A stretch of DNA of 27,382 nucleotides from JBALVO01 sp036961445 (GTDB lineage: Bacteria > Pseudomonadota > Gammaproteobacteria > Pseudomonadales > Halieaceae). A program made the translations under genes and the position numbers. Under the pieces are notes generated by a model that did not search any database, had not been told where the DNA came from, and was given only the letters and a program-made list of their open reading frames with translations. The DNA lies in assembly GCA_036961445.1 (NCBI GenBank), contig JBALVO010000047.1, positions 1 through 27,382 on the forward strand. Reading direction: 5' to 3'. Positions 14,621 to 22,395 of this stretch are shown here, piece by piece (the first letter of the stretch is position 1; every line of letters starts with the position of its first letter).

Positions 14621-15602
14621 GGGCGGTTCTCCCTCTGCGCCAGGTTCGCCAGGCCGCGATACTGTAATACAGCAGATACAGGCTGAGTGCCACGCCTACT
14701 GGCACCCAGTGCAGACTTTGTCGTGGTCTGAAGCTGATGGTCTCGTATAACTCGGGCTCTAGCTCGGCAATGGTCTGGTAAGCCGCACGCAGCTCCTCTC
14801 GGTCCAGGATCTGGAAGTCCTGTCCACCGGTAACTTCGGACACTCGTTCGATAGTTTCGATATCCAGCGCTTCTTCACCGACAGTGGCCGGGTCGCCAAT
14901 GGCGATGGTGTAAATACGGATATCATAGGTCGCGGCGACCTTTGCGGCATCTATCGGCGGTACCGTGCTGCCGGTGTCGTTGCCATCGGTGAGTATGATC
15001 AGCACACGATTCTGCGATTCACTTTCCTTGAATAACTTGATGGCCAGGCCGATGGCATCGCCGAATACTGTGCTCTGGCCAGCCATGCCTACTTCTGTTT
15101 CTGCTACCAGTTGTGCCCACACGGCGTGGTCATCGGTGAACGGGGATTGCAGGTAGGCGGCATTGCCGAAGACGATAAGGCCCAGCCGGTCAGTGCTGCG
15201 CCGATTGGCCAGGTTCGCCAGACCGCGCTTCACGGCCTGCAAGCGGCTCAGGGTCTCGCCATTGGGCAGGGTGAAGTCCCGGGCTTCCATGGAGCCCGAC
15301 AGATCCATGGCGATCATCAGGTCCCGTCCGGATTTTTGCTGCTCGATGGGTGGTCCTATCCACTCGGGTTTGGCTGCCGCCAACACCAGACATAACCACA
15401 TAAAACCCACCAGGAAGAGCTGGGCCCGGTCTCGGCTCAAAATCATCGCGCCGCTGTCCGGGCGCTGTTCGCTCAGTGTTACCAGTTTGTCGAAGAACGG
15501 CACCTTGACTGAATCGCGACTTTCCTTGTAGGCGGGGAGCAGGCGCATTACCAGCGGCAGTGCCAGTAGCGCCAGTGCCCATGGGTACACCAGCTCAAGC
15601 AT
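14610..15602 (-). CDS. VWA domain membrane protein (BatA-like)
   Basis: Taking the ATG at 15600-15602, the protein has 330 residues and begins MLELVYPWALALLALPLVMR, the family's usual membrane start; the extra eight residues of the longer frame are not conserved-looking. A second helix lies at about 60-77, a VWA domain with metal site DLSGSM (Asp100-Ser104) and LTDGND follows, and a last helix is near 300-318. The metal-binding residues look intact, unlike those of the DUF58 protein in the same operon. It overlaps DUF4381 upstream by 8 bp and the VWA-TPR gene downstream by 11 bp, so expression is tightly coupled. Confidence 0.9.
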   Translation of the reverse strand: MLELVYPWALALLALPLVMRLLPAYKESRDSVKVPFFDKLVTLSEQRPDSGAMILSRDRAQLFLVGFMWLCLVLAAAKPEWIGPPIEQQKSGRDLMIAMDLSGSMEARDFTLPNGETLSRLQAVKRGLANLANRRSTDRLGLIVFGNAAYLQSPFTDDHAVWAQLVAETEVGMAGQSTVFGDAIGLAIKLFKESESQNRVLIILTDGNDTGSTVPPIDAAKVAATYDIRIYTIAIGDPATVGEEALDIETIERVSEVTGGQDFQILDREELRAAYQTIAELEPELYETISFRPRQSLHWVPVGVALSLYLLYYSIAAWRTWRRGRTARVA

Positions 15603-16104
15603 CGTACATGTTCTCGTGCTCGCCAAGCCAGGTGAGACAGGCAGCCAGCAATTGCTGTGCGGCGTCGGGTGTTATGGACGGGTTGTTGCTGTAGGCGGCA
15701 ATCGCCAGCAGTTGGCCCTGCTCCGCCGAGAACGGTGCCGCAGTGCATTTATCATTGAGAAAATTCACCCAGTCCTGCCCCGACAGACTGGCCACCTGTT
15801 CCCGGGAGAAGGCCGCCAGGGCAGTGAGTTTAAGCAGGCGATTGAGCGCAGCTACCAGGGTGGCGGGGTCGTTGCTTTTGGCCAGCTGTTGCAGTTGTGT
15901 GGCCGCCTCGCGGCGGTAGCGATTGCGATACCAATGCTGCAGTCGTTGCCAACTGTAGCGTGCCAGCAGCACCAGTAATAGGGCGCCCACCCACCACCAA
16001 CCCGCCGTCTGAGGTAGCCAGCTGATAGCCCCGGGTGATACCACTTCCACAAAGTCGCCCAGAGCATAGTTGCCAAAAGCCTCCGGTAGGGGCGGTGCGC
16101 TCAC
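15595..16104 (-). CDS. DUF4381 family membrane protein
   Basis: A 169-residue protein with one membrane helix at about 34-50 (TAGWWWVGALLLVLLARY) preceded by a short periplasmic stretch with a Pro/Gly-rich element (VVSPGAISWLPQTAG) and followed by a helical cytoplasmic region with RREAATQLQQL and LNRLLKLTALAAFSREQVAS. This matches the DUF4381 proteins found between DUF58 and VWA genes in gammaproteobacterial Bat operons. The start is a GTG whose GTGA overlaps the stop of the DUF58 gene; AGAGGA lies about 9 nt upstream. Biochemical role unknown; a membrane linker of the complex is likely from context. Confidence 0.85.
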   Translation of the reverse strand: MSAPPLPEAFGNYALGDFVEVVSPGAISWLPQTAGWWWVGALLLVLLARYSWQRLQHWYRNRYRREAATQLQQLAKSNDPATLVAALNRLLKLTALAAFSREQVASLSGQDWVNFLNDKCTAAPFSAEQGQLLAIAAYSNNPSITPDAAQQLLAACLTWLGEHENMYDA

Positions 16105-17039
16105 TGCAAAATCCTCTGCCCGCCCAGTTGCTCCCTGAGCTGGTCGGCGGCTGGAGTGATGGTGTCTACCGGCAGGACGGGTATGTGGTGGCGTTTCAGT
16201 TCACCCTCTACCTGGGCGATAGAGCTTTTAAAGCTGGCCTCAAATTTCTCTCCCAGGCCCTGGCGTTGCGGGTCAATTTCCAGTTGGAATTTGCCGTCAC
16301 TTACCACCAGGCTGTTGGCATTGGAGATATCCTGTTCCAGTGGGTCAAATACCAGGGAGCAGATAATATCGTTGTGCTGACTGATGCGACTGATGGTTTT
16401 GATGGTGGTCTCGTCCCAGCCGTAAAAGTCCGATATCAGTACGACCAGATAGTCATGTCCGATACTGCGCTCCAGCAGTTGCAGGGCCTGGGCCAAACCT
16501 TGCGGATTGCTGCTGCGCCCTGGCGCCACGGACAAGTCATTGTTCATGCTGGTGAGATCGCCCAGCCAGCCCATCACCTTGCGTTCGTTACGGGTGGGTT
16601 TAACCTCCAGCGTTTTGCTATCGTTAAACAGGATGGCACCAATGCGGTCGCCCACCGCCAGTACCCGCCATGCGGTAATGGCGGCGACCTCTGCTGCGAC
16701 TACGGACTTCATCTTTTTCTTGCTACCAAAAAACATGGGCAGGCGCTGGTCGACAACCACTATTACCGGGCGGTCGCGCTCTTCGGTATACACCCGCACA
16801 TGGGGTTTGCCGGTGCGGTTAGTAACGCGCCAATCCATAGTGCGTATGTCGTCACCGGGGCGGTAGTGTCGCAACTCGTCAAAGTCCAGCCCGCGCCCGC
16901 GCAGACGTGAGCGTTTGCGGCCGCTCAGTAATGAGCGCACGGATTGACGCGGCAGGTAATTGAAGCCCCTGGCACTATAGCGCAGCCTCACCAGGGCATG
17001 TAGGTTGGTATAGATGTCTTCGTTCGCTGGGCGGCTCAT
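16101..17039 (-). CDS. DUF58 domain protein (VWA-like)
   Basis: A 312-residue soluble protein. The DUF58 signature DFDELRHYRPGDDIRTMDW at about residues 52-70 is followed by RTGKPHVRVYTEERDRPV, then a VWA-like strand VIVVVDQRLPMFFGS. The usual metal site DxSxS is replaced by DQRLP, so metal binding through this site is doubtful. DUF58 proteins accompany MoxR ATPases and probably act as their substrate or adaptor. The start lies 7 bp after the moxR stop, and the end overlaps DUF4381 by 4 bp. No membrane helices are present, so it should be cytoplasmic. Confidence 0.9.
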   Translation of the reverse strand: MSRPANEDIYTNLHALVRLRYSARGFNYLPRQSVRSLLSGRKRSRLRGRGLDFDELRHYRPGDDIRTMDWRVTNRTGKPHVRVYTEERDRPVIVVVDQRLPMFFGSKKKMKSVVAAEVAAITAWRVLAVGDRIGAILFNDSKTLEVKPTRNERKVMGWLGDLTSMNNDLSVAPGRSSNPQGLAQALQLLERSIGHDYLVVLISDFYGWDETTIKTISRISQHNDIICSLVFDPLEQDISNANSLVVSDGKFQLEIDPQRQGLGEKFEASFKSSIAQVEGELKRHHIPVLPVDTITPAADQLREQLGGQRILQ

Positions 17040-17046
17040 CGCTGCT

Positions 17047-18015
17047 TTAGCCTACCGCGACCTGCGCAATGATCTCGTCGATAATGGTGTCGGGTGTAAC
17101 CTGGTCGGCCAGGGCGTCGTAAGTCATTATCAGGCGGTGGCGCATGATGGCGTGCAGCACCGAGCGTACATCGTCCGGTGTAACGTAATCCCGCGCATCC
17201 AGCCAGGCGCTGGCGCGGCTGGCGCGGTGTAGCGAGATGCTGGCGCGGGGGCTGGATCCAGTGTCGATCCACTGCGCCAGTTTGCTGCCAAAATTTTCCG
17301 GCTGGCGGGTCGCCATCACCAGATCAACGATGTATTGCTCGACGCTATCCGCTATCTTCATTTCCTGTATGGCGCCCCTGGCGGCAAAAATATGATCCTG
17401 GGAAATCATTTGCAGCGCTTCGGTGGCCTGTCCTTCCTCGTCCTGCAGCAGGCGTATGATGGCCAGCTCGGCATCAGACTGCGGGTAGTCCACCGCTATC
17501 TTCATCAAGAAACGGTCCATCTGCGCCTCGGGTAGTGGGTACGTTCCTTCCTGTTCAATGGGGTTTTGTGTGGCCAGCACCATAAACAGGGGTGGCAGTT
17601 TGTAGGTTTTGCCGGCTACGGTTATCTGTCTTTCTTCCATAGCCTCCAATAGTGCCGATTGCACCTTGGCCGGTGCTCGGTTGATTTCGTCCGCTAACAC
17701 CAGTTCGTTAAAGATCGGCCCGGGTTGGAACTGCAGCTCGGATTTGCCGTGGTTATCCTGGTAGATCTCATTGCCGGTCACGTCAGATGGCAACAGGTCG
17801 GGCGTGAACTGTATGCGCCCCAGGTCCGCTTGCAGCACTCGCGACAGGGTCTTGATCGAGCGTGTCTTGGCGGTGCCCGGCAGTCCCTCCAGCAGGACAT
17901 TACCGTTGCACAAAAGGGCCAGGGTCAGGGTGCGCACCACCTCTTCCTGACCTATTACCGATCGAGCCATTTGCTGCATCATCGAATGAATGGCCATGTG
18001 ATGTTCGCTGGACAA
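17047..18015 (-). CDS. MoxR-family AAA+ ATPase
   Basis: A 322-residue ATPase with Walker A GLPGTAKT (about 44-51), Walker B LVLADEINR (about 106-114), sensor 1 LATQNP and the MoxR signature EGTYPLPEAQMDRF with its Arg. C-terminal residues 215-322 form the lid, containing STGSSPRASISLHRAS-like residues (here DTGSSPRASISL). MoxR proteins are chaperone-like ATPases that work with VWA proteins to insert cofactors or remodel complexes. The start is a TTG: GGGAG lies 7 nt upstream, whereas the first in-frame ATG at residue 7 has no ribosome-binding site. It is the first gene of the six-gene Bat operon, 84 bp after the HNH gene. Confidence 0.93.
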   Translation of the reverse strand: MSSEHHMAIHSMMQQMARSVIGQEEVVRTLTLALLCNGNVLLEGLPGTAKTRSIKTLSRVLQADLGRIQFTPDLLPSDVTGNEIYQDNHGKSELQFQPGPIFNELVLADEINRAPAKVQSALLEAMEERQITVAGKTYKLPPLFMVLATQNPIEQEGTYPLPEAQMDRFLMKIAVDYPQSDAELAIIRLLQDEEGQATEALQMISQDHIFAARGAIQEMKIADSVEQYIVDLVMATRQPENFGSKLAQWIDTGSSPRASISLHRASRASAWLDARDYVTPDDVRSVLHAIMRHRLIMTYDALADQVTPDTIIDEIIAQVAVG

Positions 18016-18073
18016 TAGTCTGCTCCCGTTGTGATCTCTCGGGCCGGTTGGCCTGATCTTTTTACTTGCTGTG

Positions 18074-18079
18074 AGTATA
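18074..18079 (-). promoter_or_regulatory. Possible -10 element for the Bat operon
   Basis: On the minus strand TATACT (5 of 6 consensus bases) lies about 59 bp upstream of the moxR TTG start. The hexamer 17 bp further upstream, TAAAAA, is a poor -35, so this is only a candidate. Confidence 0.25.
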
Positions 18080-18099
18080 GCTGGTGTGGGCGCGAATTT

Positions 18100-18651
18100 T
18101 TAGCTGGCCCAGGCGCGATTTGCCCGAAACTGTTTTGACAGATATTCCATCTGGTCGGCCAATACGCGATCCTTGGCCAGGAAATGCCATTCCCATGAAT
18201 TAGGACTGAAAGGTATCGCCAACAGAGGCATATTAGCTTCTTCTGGAGTGCGGTTATCTTTTTGCCAGTTGCAGCGTTTGCACGCCGCCACGACATTCTG
18301 CCAACGGTCTGTACCGCCTCTGGAGGTGGGTAATACGTGGTCGCGGGTCAGGCCGGCGCGAGGGAATTGGTCCCCGCAATACAGGCATCGATGATCGTCC
18401 CGGCGGAACAGGGTTCTATTGCATAGTGGGGGGCTGAAGCCCTGCACGATTTTGCCTGCTATAGCGACTATAGGCTGCAGGTCAATGCGCGAACGAGCGC
18501 CATTGAATCGTTGGATACCGCCAAACACAGGGGGTAGGACGTCCCCGATGCCGTAGATGACATCGCCCTTGGCGTATGCAGTAATGGCCTCGTGCAGCGT
18601 AATCCAACCGCGAGGTTGGCCGGCAAGGTCCAGTCGCAATATAGTTTGCAT
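18100..18651 (-). CDS. HNH endonuclease family protein
   Basis: A 183-residue protein with a C-terminal HNH nuclease fold of the zinc-binding type: a CLYCG knuckle (Cys 89 and 92), LTRDHVLPTSRGG with the catalytic His (Asp104-His105), WQNVVAACKRCN with the Asn119 and the second Cys pair (124, 127). The N-terminal 75 residues (GWITLHEAITAYAKGDVIYG) are characteristic of the widespread single-gene bacterial HNH family with no methylase partner; its role is not established. TGGGAG just before the ATG is a good ribosome-binding site. It is flanked by the EAL gene upstream and moxR downstream, with no restriction-modification neighbours. Confidence 0.9.
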   Translation of the reverse strand: MQTILRLDLAGQPRGWITLHEAITAYAKGDVIYGIGDVLPPVFGGIQRFNGARSRIDLQPIVAIAGKIVQGFSPPLCNRTLFRRDDHRCLYCGDQFPRAGLTRDHVLPTSRGGTDRWQNVVAACKRCNWQKDNRTPEEANMPLLAIPFSPNSWEWHFLAKDRVLADQMEYLSKQFRANRAWAS

Positions 18652-18760
18652 GCTCTCCCACTCACAAGCTTGGGATAAAACTACTGCAAAACTGTCGCGA
18701 CTACAATTGTGAATTTTTTGCAGGCGGGAAATTGATGTGGCGTGGAGTCAGCAAGCTCGT

Positions 18761-19954
18761 TCAGCGTCGGACCCGGTATTGTCGCTCGAACTCCTCTACC
18801 GGCAGAGGCCGATCGAACACATAGCCCTGCAGTATGTCGCAGCGCAGGTCTGCCAGACGATTGGCGATGTCGAGATTCTCTACGCCTTCGGCCACTACCT
18901 TCAGCGAAAAGTTGTGAGCAAGATCGATAACCGCCTTAACAATGGCAGCGTCTTTTTCGGATTCCAGCATACGCAGTACGAAACTTTGGTCGATCTTGAT
19001 CTCATCCACGGGCAGATCACGGAAGTAGGCCAGTGAAGAAAACCCGGTGCCAAAATCGTCGATGGATATCTTAACGCCAATCTCACGCAGCCGTGCGAGC
19101 TGACTAAGCATTACATTCTGGTTGTCTATCATTATGCTTTCCGTTACCTCCAGATTCAGGCGCACGGGAGCAACACCATGAATTTCCAGGGCGTCTTGTA
19201 CCACCGACATAATCTCGTCATCCAGTAGCAGGGAGGGAGAGATATTTACGGCGATGGAGAGCTCCTCCGGCCAGCGTGCCAGGCGCGCGACTGCGGACTT
19301 GATTGCCCACCAGGTCATCGGCCTGATAACCGCATGTCGTTCCGCTACGGCAATAAACTTGTCGGGGGTGATAACCTGCTGGTCTTTGGTATGCCAGCGC
19401 ATAAGCGCCTCGGCACCAATCAAGGAGCGGTAGCCAGCATGGACTTTTGGCTGGTAATAAAGTTGCAGTGCGCCGCACTCCAATGCATCCTCCAGCTGCT
19501 TGACCAGTTTGCGTTCATTGTCAGCGTCGAGGCCACATTGAGGCGAGTAAACATCGAACAGCTGCGAAGATTTTTTGGCCTGCTTCAGAGCCAGACCGGC
19601 TTGCTGCATGGCCACTTTCATATCCTGATCACTGCCATTTAACTGGGCGAAACCCGCCGTAACTTGCAGCGGCATTGGCTTGCCCTGATAGTAATGAGGG
19701 GCCTTGAAAATTCTCCCGAGCTTGGCTGCTGCCAGTTCCAGCTCGCCCTCGCTGCTGATGTCTTTGAGAACTACACACACCCGATTGTTGTTCAGTAACC
19801 GCCATTGATCCTTGGTGCGCACCCAGTCCTTGAGGCGATCATGAAAAGCGTCGCGCAGCACCCGAAAAGAGGCGGTCCCGTGAAGGTCTACCAATTCATC
19901 AGTGTCGCTTAACTCCACCAGTCCCAGGATGTTTTTGTTACCAGAGGGCATCAT
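18761..19954 (-). CDS. EAL-domain cyclic-di-GMP phosphodiesterase with degenerate GGDEF-like N-terminus
   Basis: A 397-residue protein. Residues 1-140 look like a worn-down GGDEF fold: where GGDEF is expected there is NNNRVCVVL, so no cyclase activity is likely. Residues 150-390 are an EAL domain with every catalytic landmark in place: AEAL (Glu182), NISP (Asn237), LEVTES (Glu269), DDFGTG (Asp299-300), KIDQSF (Lys320), VVAEGVE (Glu356) and LQGYVF (Gln376). It should hydrolyse cyclic-di-GMP to pGpG. There are no membrane helices. The ATG overlaps the stop of the HD-GYP gene by 4 bp (ATGA), so both are made together. The N-terminal domain may be a regulatory or partner-binding module. Confidence 0.92.
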   Translation of the reverse strand: MMPSGNKNILGLVELSDTDELVDLHGTASFRVLRDAFHDRLKDWVRTKDQWRLLNNNRVCVVLKDISSEGELELAAAKLGRIFKAPHYYQGKPMPLQVTAGFAQLNGSDQDMKVAMQQAGLALKQAKKSSQLFDVYSPQCGLDADNERKLVKQLEDALECGALQLYYQPKVHAGYRSLIGAEALMRWHTKDQQVITPDKFIAVAERHAVIRPMTWWAIKSAVARLARWPEELSIAVNISPSLLLDDEIMSVVQDALEIHGVAPVRLNLEVTESIMIDNQNVMLSQLARLREIGVKISIDDFGTGFSSLAYFRDLPVDEIKIDQSFVLRMLESEKDAAIVKAVIDLAHNFSLKVVAEGVENLDIANRLADLRCDILQGYVFDRPLPVEEFERQYRVRR

Positions 19955-21132
19955 ATGAAATACTCCTCACTGCTAACGCCGTAGGTACCCGGCAGTAATT
20001 CACGTGCTATCCAGCGCTCGCCTTCGGCGGAAATATCCTGGTCACCCAGATTGACCACGCGCAATGACTCCATGCGCTCTTTTTCGTCGTCGAGCACAAT
20101 AACGACTTCTGGCTTGAGCCTGCGTGTTTCATTTTGAGTCACCACAATCGCCACCTCGCCGGTATTCAGTTCCACCATGGTGCCAGTGGGAAACAGGCCG
20201 ATGGCTTGTACGAATTGCTCTACCAGCGCCTCCTGAAACAAGCTGCCTTTGCAATCCAGAAGTTCCTGTGTGGCTTCGTGGGAAGTGCGGGCGGTGGCGT
20301 AGGGGCGCGCAGTAATCATCGCGTCATAGGTATCCACCAGGCCGGCGATGCGTGCGAGTAGCGGAATGGCCGCGCCTTCAAGTCCGCGCGGATAGCCTGA
20401 ACCATCCATGCGTTCATGGTGATTTTCTATAATCCCAAGGATTTCAAAATCGACATCTTTGGATTTAGATACCAGCTCAGCGCCCATAATCGGATGCGCG
20501 CGAACGATCTCCAATTGTTGGGGCGTGAGGTTGTCGGTTTGATCAAGTAGTTCTGGAGGTAATTGCGTCATGCCCACGTCGCACATGGCACAACCTACGG
20601 CCAGTTTCTCCAACTCATCTCGATGCAGTCCAATATGGCGACCGATGATCGCAGCCCAGACCGCCATGGAAATGCCATGGTGATAGCGGTAGTCACCACT
20701 CTCTTTAAGGCGCAATAGAGCCGCGACGGCCTCCTGATTGCGAAAAACACCCTCTATTAATGGACTGATCGCTTGTTGCACTACATTGATATCACCTTGT
20801 CGCCCATTGCGCAGTGAATCGAATACTTTGTCCAGTGTGTCTGTGGCGGTTTCGAAGGATACACGGGTGCGCTGGAACTCTTCACTGAGTTCCAATCGCG
20901 CTCTGGGGTTGGCAGCGGTTGGTGCTGTGGCTAGGGTCAGCCGTACCGGTCGACCCTTGTACTCGGCGTCTACATAAACATGATTAACATAGTTTGAAAC
21001 GTAGAGAATTTCGCTGTTGTCGCGTACCACGAAGCCTTGCAAGGCAAAGGGTGTTTCCAGCCACGGGCGATCGAGTTCGGCAATAAACATGCCGGGCTCC
21101 AGGCTCATAGCTGAAAGTTTAACCAAACGCAT
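19951..21132 (-). CDS. DUF3391/HD-GYP protein with altered HD motif
   Basis: A 393-residue protein with an N-terminal DUF3391-type region (MRLVKLSAMSLEPGMFIAEL) and an HD-GYP domain at about 145-315. The GYP motif is intact (HHERMDGSGYP, 238-248), as are His152, His213 in RAHPIMGAEL, and VDTYDAM with RPY. But the namesake HD motif, normally HDIGK, reads CDVGM: His becomes Cys184 and Lys becomes Met188. The TGC codon is clear in the DNA. Loss of a metal-ligand His suggests impaired phosphodiesterase activity. After the domain there is a beta-rich C-terminal extension (TGTMVELNTGEVAIVV). GGGGA precedes the ATG. It overlaps the EAL gene by 4 bp. Confidence 0.9.
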   Translation of the reverse strand: MRLVKLSAMSLEPGMFIAELDRPWLETPFALQGFVVRDNSEILYVSNYVNHVYVDAEYKGRPVRLTLATAPTAANPRARLELSEEFQRTRVSFETATDTLDKVFDSLRNGRQGDINVVQQAISPLIEGVFRNQEAVAALLRLKESGDYRYHHGISMAVWAAIIGRHIGLHRDELEKLAVGCAMCDVGMTQLPPELLDQTDNLTPQQLEIVRAHPIMGAELVSKSKDVDFEILGIIENHHERMDGSGYPRGLEGAAIPLLARIAGLVDTYDAMITARPYATARTSHEATQELLDCKGSLFQEALVEQFVQAIGLFPTGTMVELNTGEVAIVVTQNETRRLKPEVVIVLDDEKERMESLRVVNLGDQDISAEGERWIARELLPGTYGVSSEEYFI

Positions 21133-21186
21133 CCTGCATTCCCCAAATGTTGTTCTTTGAGTAACAGGCTATTTGGCTGGCCGGAT

Positions 21187-21203
21187 ATTGTCGATGAGAC
21201 AAT
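21187..21203 (-). promoter_or_regulatory. Hairpin or operator-like palindrome upstream of the HD-GYP gene
   Basis: ATTGTC and GACAAT form a perfect 6-bp inverted repeat around 5 nt, about 55 bp upstream of the HD-GYP start. No T-run follows, so it is not a terminator for the upstream hydrolase gene. It could be a protein-binding site; there is no further evidence. Confidence 0.3.
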
Positions 21204-21267
21204 GGTTAAAGTGTGACCTGGTTCGCGCGTTGCGTTGCATTGTGTGATGCGTTTCGCAAAAAATTGG

Positions 21268-21891
21268 CTACTGTGCAACCCAGGTTACAGCTACCAGTTG
21301 TCTGTTTTCAGCAAGTACGCGCCCCTCGAATCGCTCGCCGGTACGAATTCCTCCTACCCCCTCGGGGGTGCCGGTCATAATAATGTCGCCATCTTCGAGT
21401 GTGATGAACTTTGCCAATTCTTCCACGATGCTGTGTGGCTTGTACATCATTAGCTCTACGCCACCGGACTGGCGCTGCTTGCCATCGACTTTCAACTGTA
21501 AAGATAGTTTGTTGATATCTTCTGGTAGCGACACGAAATCACTGAATAGTACTGCCCCATCGAACGCCTTGGCCCGCTCCCATGGCAGGCCCTTTTCCTT
21601 TAATCGAGATTGCAGTTCTCGCTTGGTCAGGTCCAGGCCAAAGCCTATAGCGGCCAGTTTCCCGTCCTCTATGACGAATGCCAACTCGCCTTCATAGTGC
21701 AGTTGTTCATCTGAAATTTGCGAACGCAACAGATCACTGATCGCGGAATTCGGCTTGTTAAACACCACCATTTCATCCGCAACCTCGTTGCCCAGCTCCT
21801 CAATATGAGCCGCGTAGTTACGGCCCACACATACGATTTTGGAAGGGGTGACCTGCTTGCCATTTACGGTGATAGTTTGCATCGCACTCAC
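21268..21891 (-). CDS. Fumarylacetoacetate hydrolase family protein
   Basis: A 207-residue protein of the short FAHD1/YcgM-like class. Landmarks: IVCVGRNYAAHIEELGNE at about 19-36, EGELAFVI with metal-binding Glu68 and Glu70, LDLTKRELQ with the third acidic ligand Asp87, ERAKAFDGAVLFSDFV near 106-120 and IIMTGTPEGVG at 170-180. Relatives act as acylpyruvate hydrolases or oxaloacetate decarboxylases; the substrate here is not certain. A second Met at residue 4 is an alternative start. It appears to be a single-gene unit, divergent from the small exported protein. Confidence 0.92.
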   Translation of the reverse strand: MSAMQTITVNGKQVTPSKIVCVGRNYAAHIEELGNEVADEMVVFNKPNSAISDLLRSQISDEQLHYEGELAFVIEDGKLAAIGFGLDLTKRELQSRLKEKGLPWERAKAFDGAVLFSDFVSLPEDINKLSLQLKVDGKQRQSGGVELMMYKPHSIVEELAKFITLEDGDIIMTGTPEGVGGIRTGERFEGRVLAENRQLVAVTWVAQ

Positions 21892-21919
21892 TTTCAGTAG
21901 GGGAGTTCATAAAGCCGTA

Positions 21920-21950
21920 AGTATAGCGTGAACACAGGTAGATCTGCCAA
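21920..21950 (-). promoter_or_regulatory. Candidate promoter of the FAH-family gene
   Basis: On the minus strand TTGGCA (21945-21950) and TATACT (21920-21925) are each close to the consensus hexamers but are 19 bp apart, which is long. The -10 lies about 29 bp before the start codon. Confidence 0.35.
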
Positions 21951-21985
21951 AACCGATCGTTACTCATCATGTTTGTGCCAGCGGA

Positions 21986-22014
21986 TTGACCGCTGTTCGC
22001 TGTTGTCATATTAA
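21986..22014 (+). promoter_or_regulatory. Candidate sigma-70 promoter of the exported-protein/RHS unit
   Basis: TTGACC (21986-21991) is separated by exactly 17 bp from TATTAA (22009-22014), giving 5 of 6 and 4 of 6 matches to consensus. It lies about 70 bp upstream of the small exported protein and is the best promoter I can see in the window. Confidence 0.5.
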
Positions 22015-22084
22015 TGATCTTGCACCGCCCGTGAAGTCGGTCGGCTCAAACCCAATCAAGCAGTGCAACACAAGGATGTGGCGC

Positions 22085-22381
22085 ATGAGTAACTACCTAA
22101 ACCCGCTAGCACAATGTATCGGGGCCTGGATTTTAGCCGGTTCCTGCCTGGCGGCAGCGCCGCCACCCGAGGCTGCACCGGCCAGTCCTGAAGAACGATC
22201 AACTACAGCTTTGATCGAATCCTACCGCGCGGAAAACCCGCAGGCTTATCGTCTCAAGCCGGCAATGGCGCACAAGCCGAAGGTGAAAAAATTTTTGCAG
22301 TCGGCACATACGACGTCCAAACCCGATGCAAGCGAGTTATTGACATCAATGCCTGCAGGCAAAAATAAACAAGACAGATAA
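22085..22381 (+). CDS. Small exported protein of unknown function
   Basis: The frame is open from 21986, but AAGGA at 22072-22076 sits 8 nt before the ATG at 22085, giving a 98-residue protein; an ATG at 22076 is the alternative. The N-terminus has a hydrophobic stretch (LAQCIGAWILAGSCLAAA) fitting a signal peptide; the Cys is not in a standard lipobox, though lipidation cannot be ruled out. The mature part is short, Pro/Ala-rich at first, then basic (MAHKPKVKKFLQSAH), with no Cys and no known motif. The gene ends 14 bp before the RHS gene, so the two are almost surely co-transcribed. A chaperone, cofactor or immunity role is possible but unproven. Confidence 0.7.
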   Translation: MSNYLNPLAQCIGAWILAGSCLAAAPPPEAAPASPEERSTTALIESYRAENPQAYRLKPAMAHKPKVKKFLQSAHTTSKPDASELLTSMPAGKNKQDR

Positions 22382-22395
22382 TACCGGAGCTGGAA

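Noticed and set aside
16035..16910. 291-codon plus-strand ORF opposite DUF58 and DUF4381
   Set aside because: It is fully antisense to two well-supported operon genes, with no family features.
11781..18015. MoxR/VWA operon as a ternary-type anti-phage defence system
   Set aside because: The DUF58, DUF4381, BatA/B and BatD content and order fit the ordinary Bat (aerotolerance) operon.
18100..18651. Restriction-modification or anti-phage system around the HNH gene
   Set aside because: There is no methylase, helicase or other defence gene beside it; this HNH family is commonly found alone.
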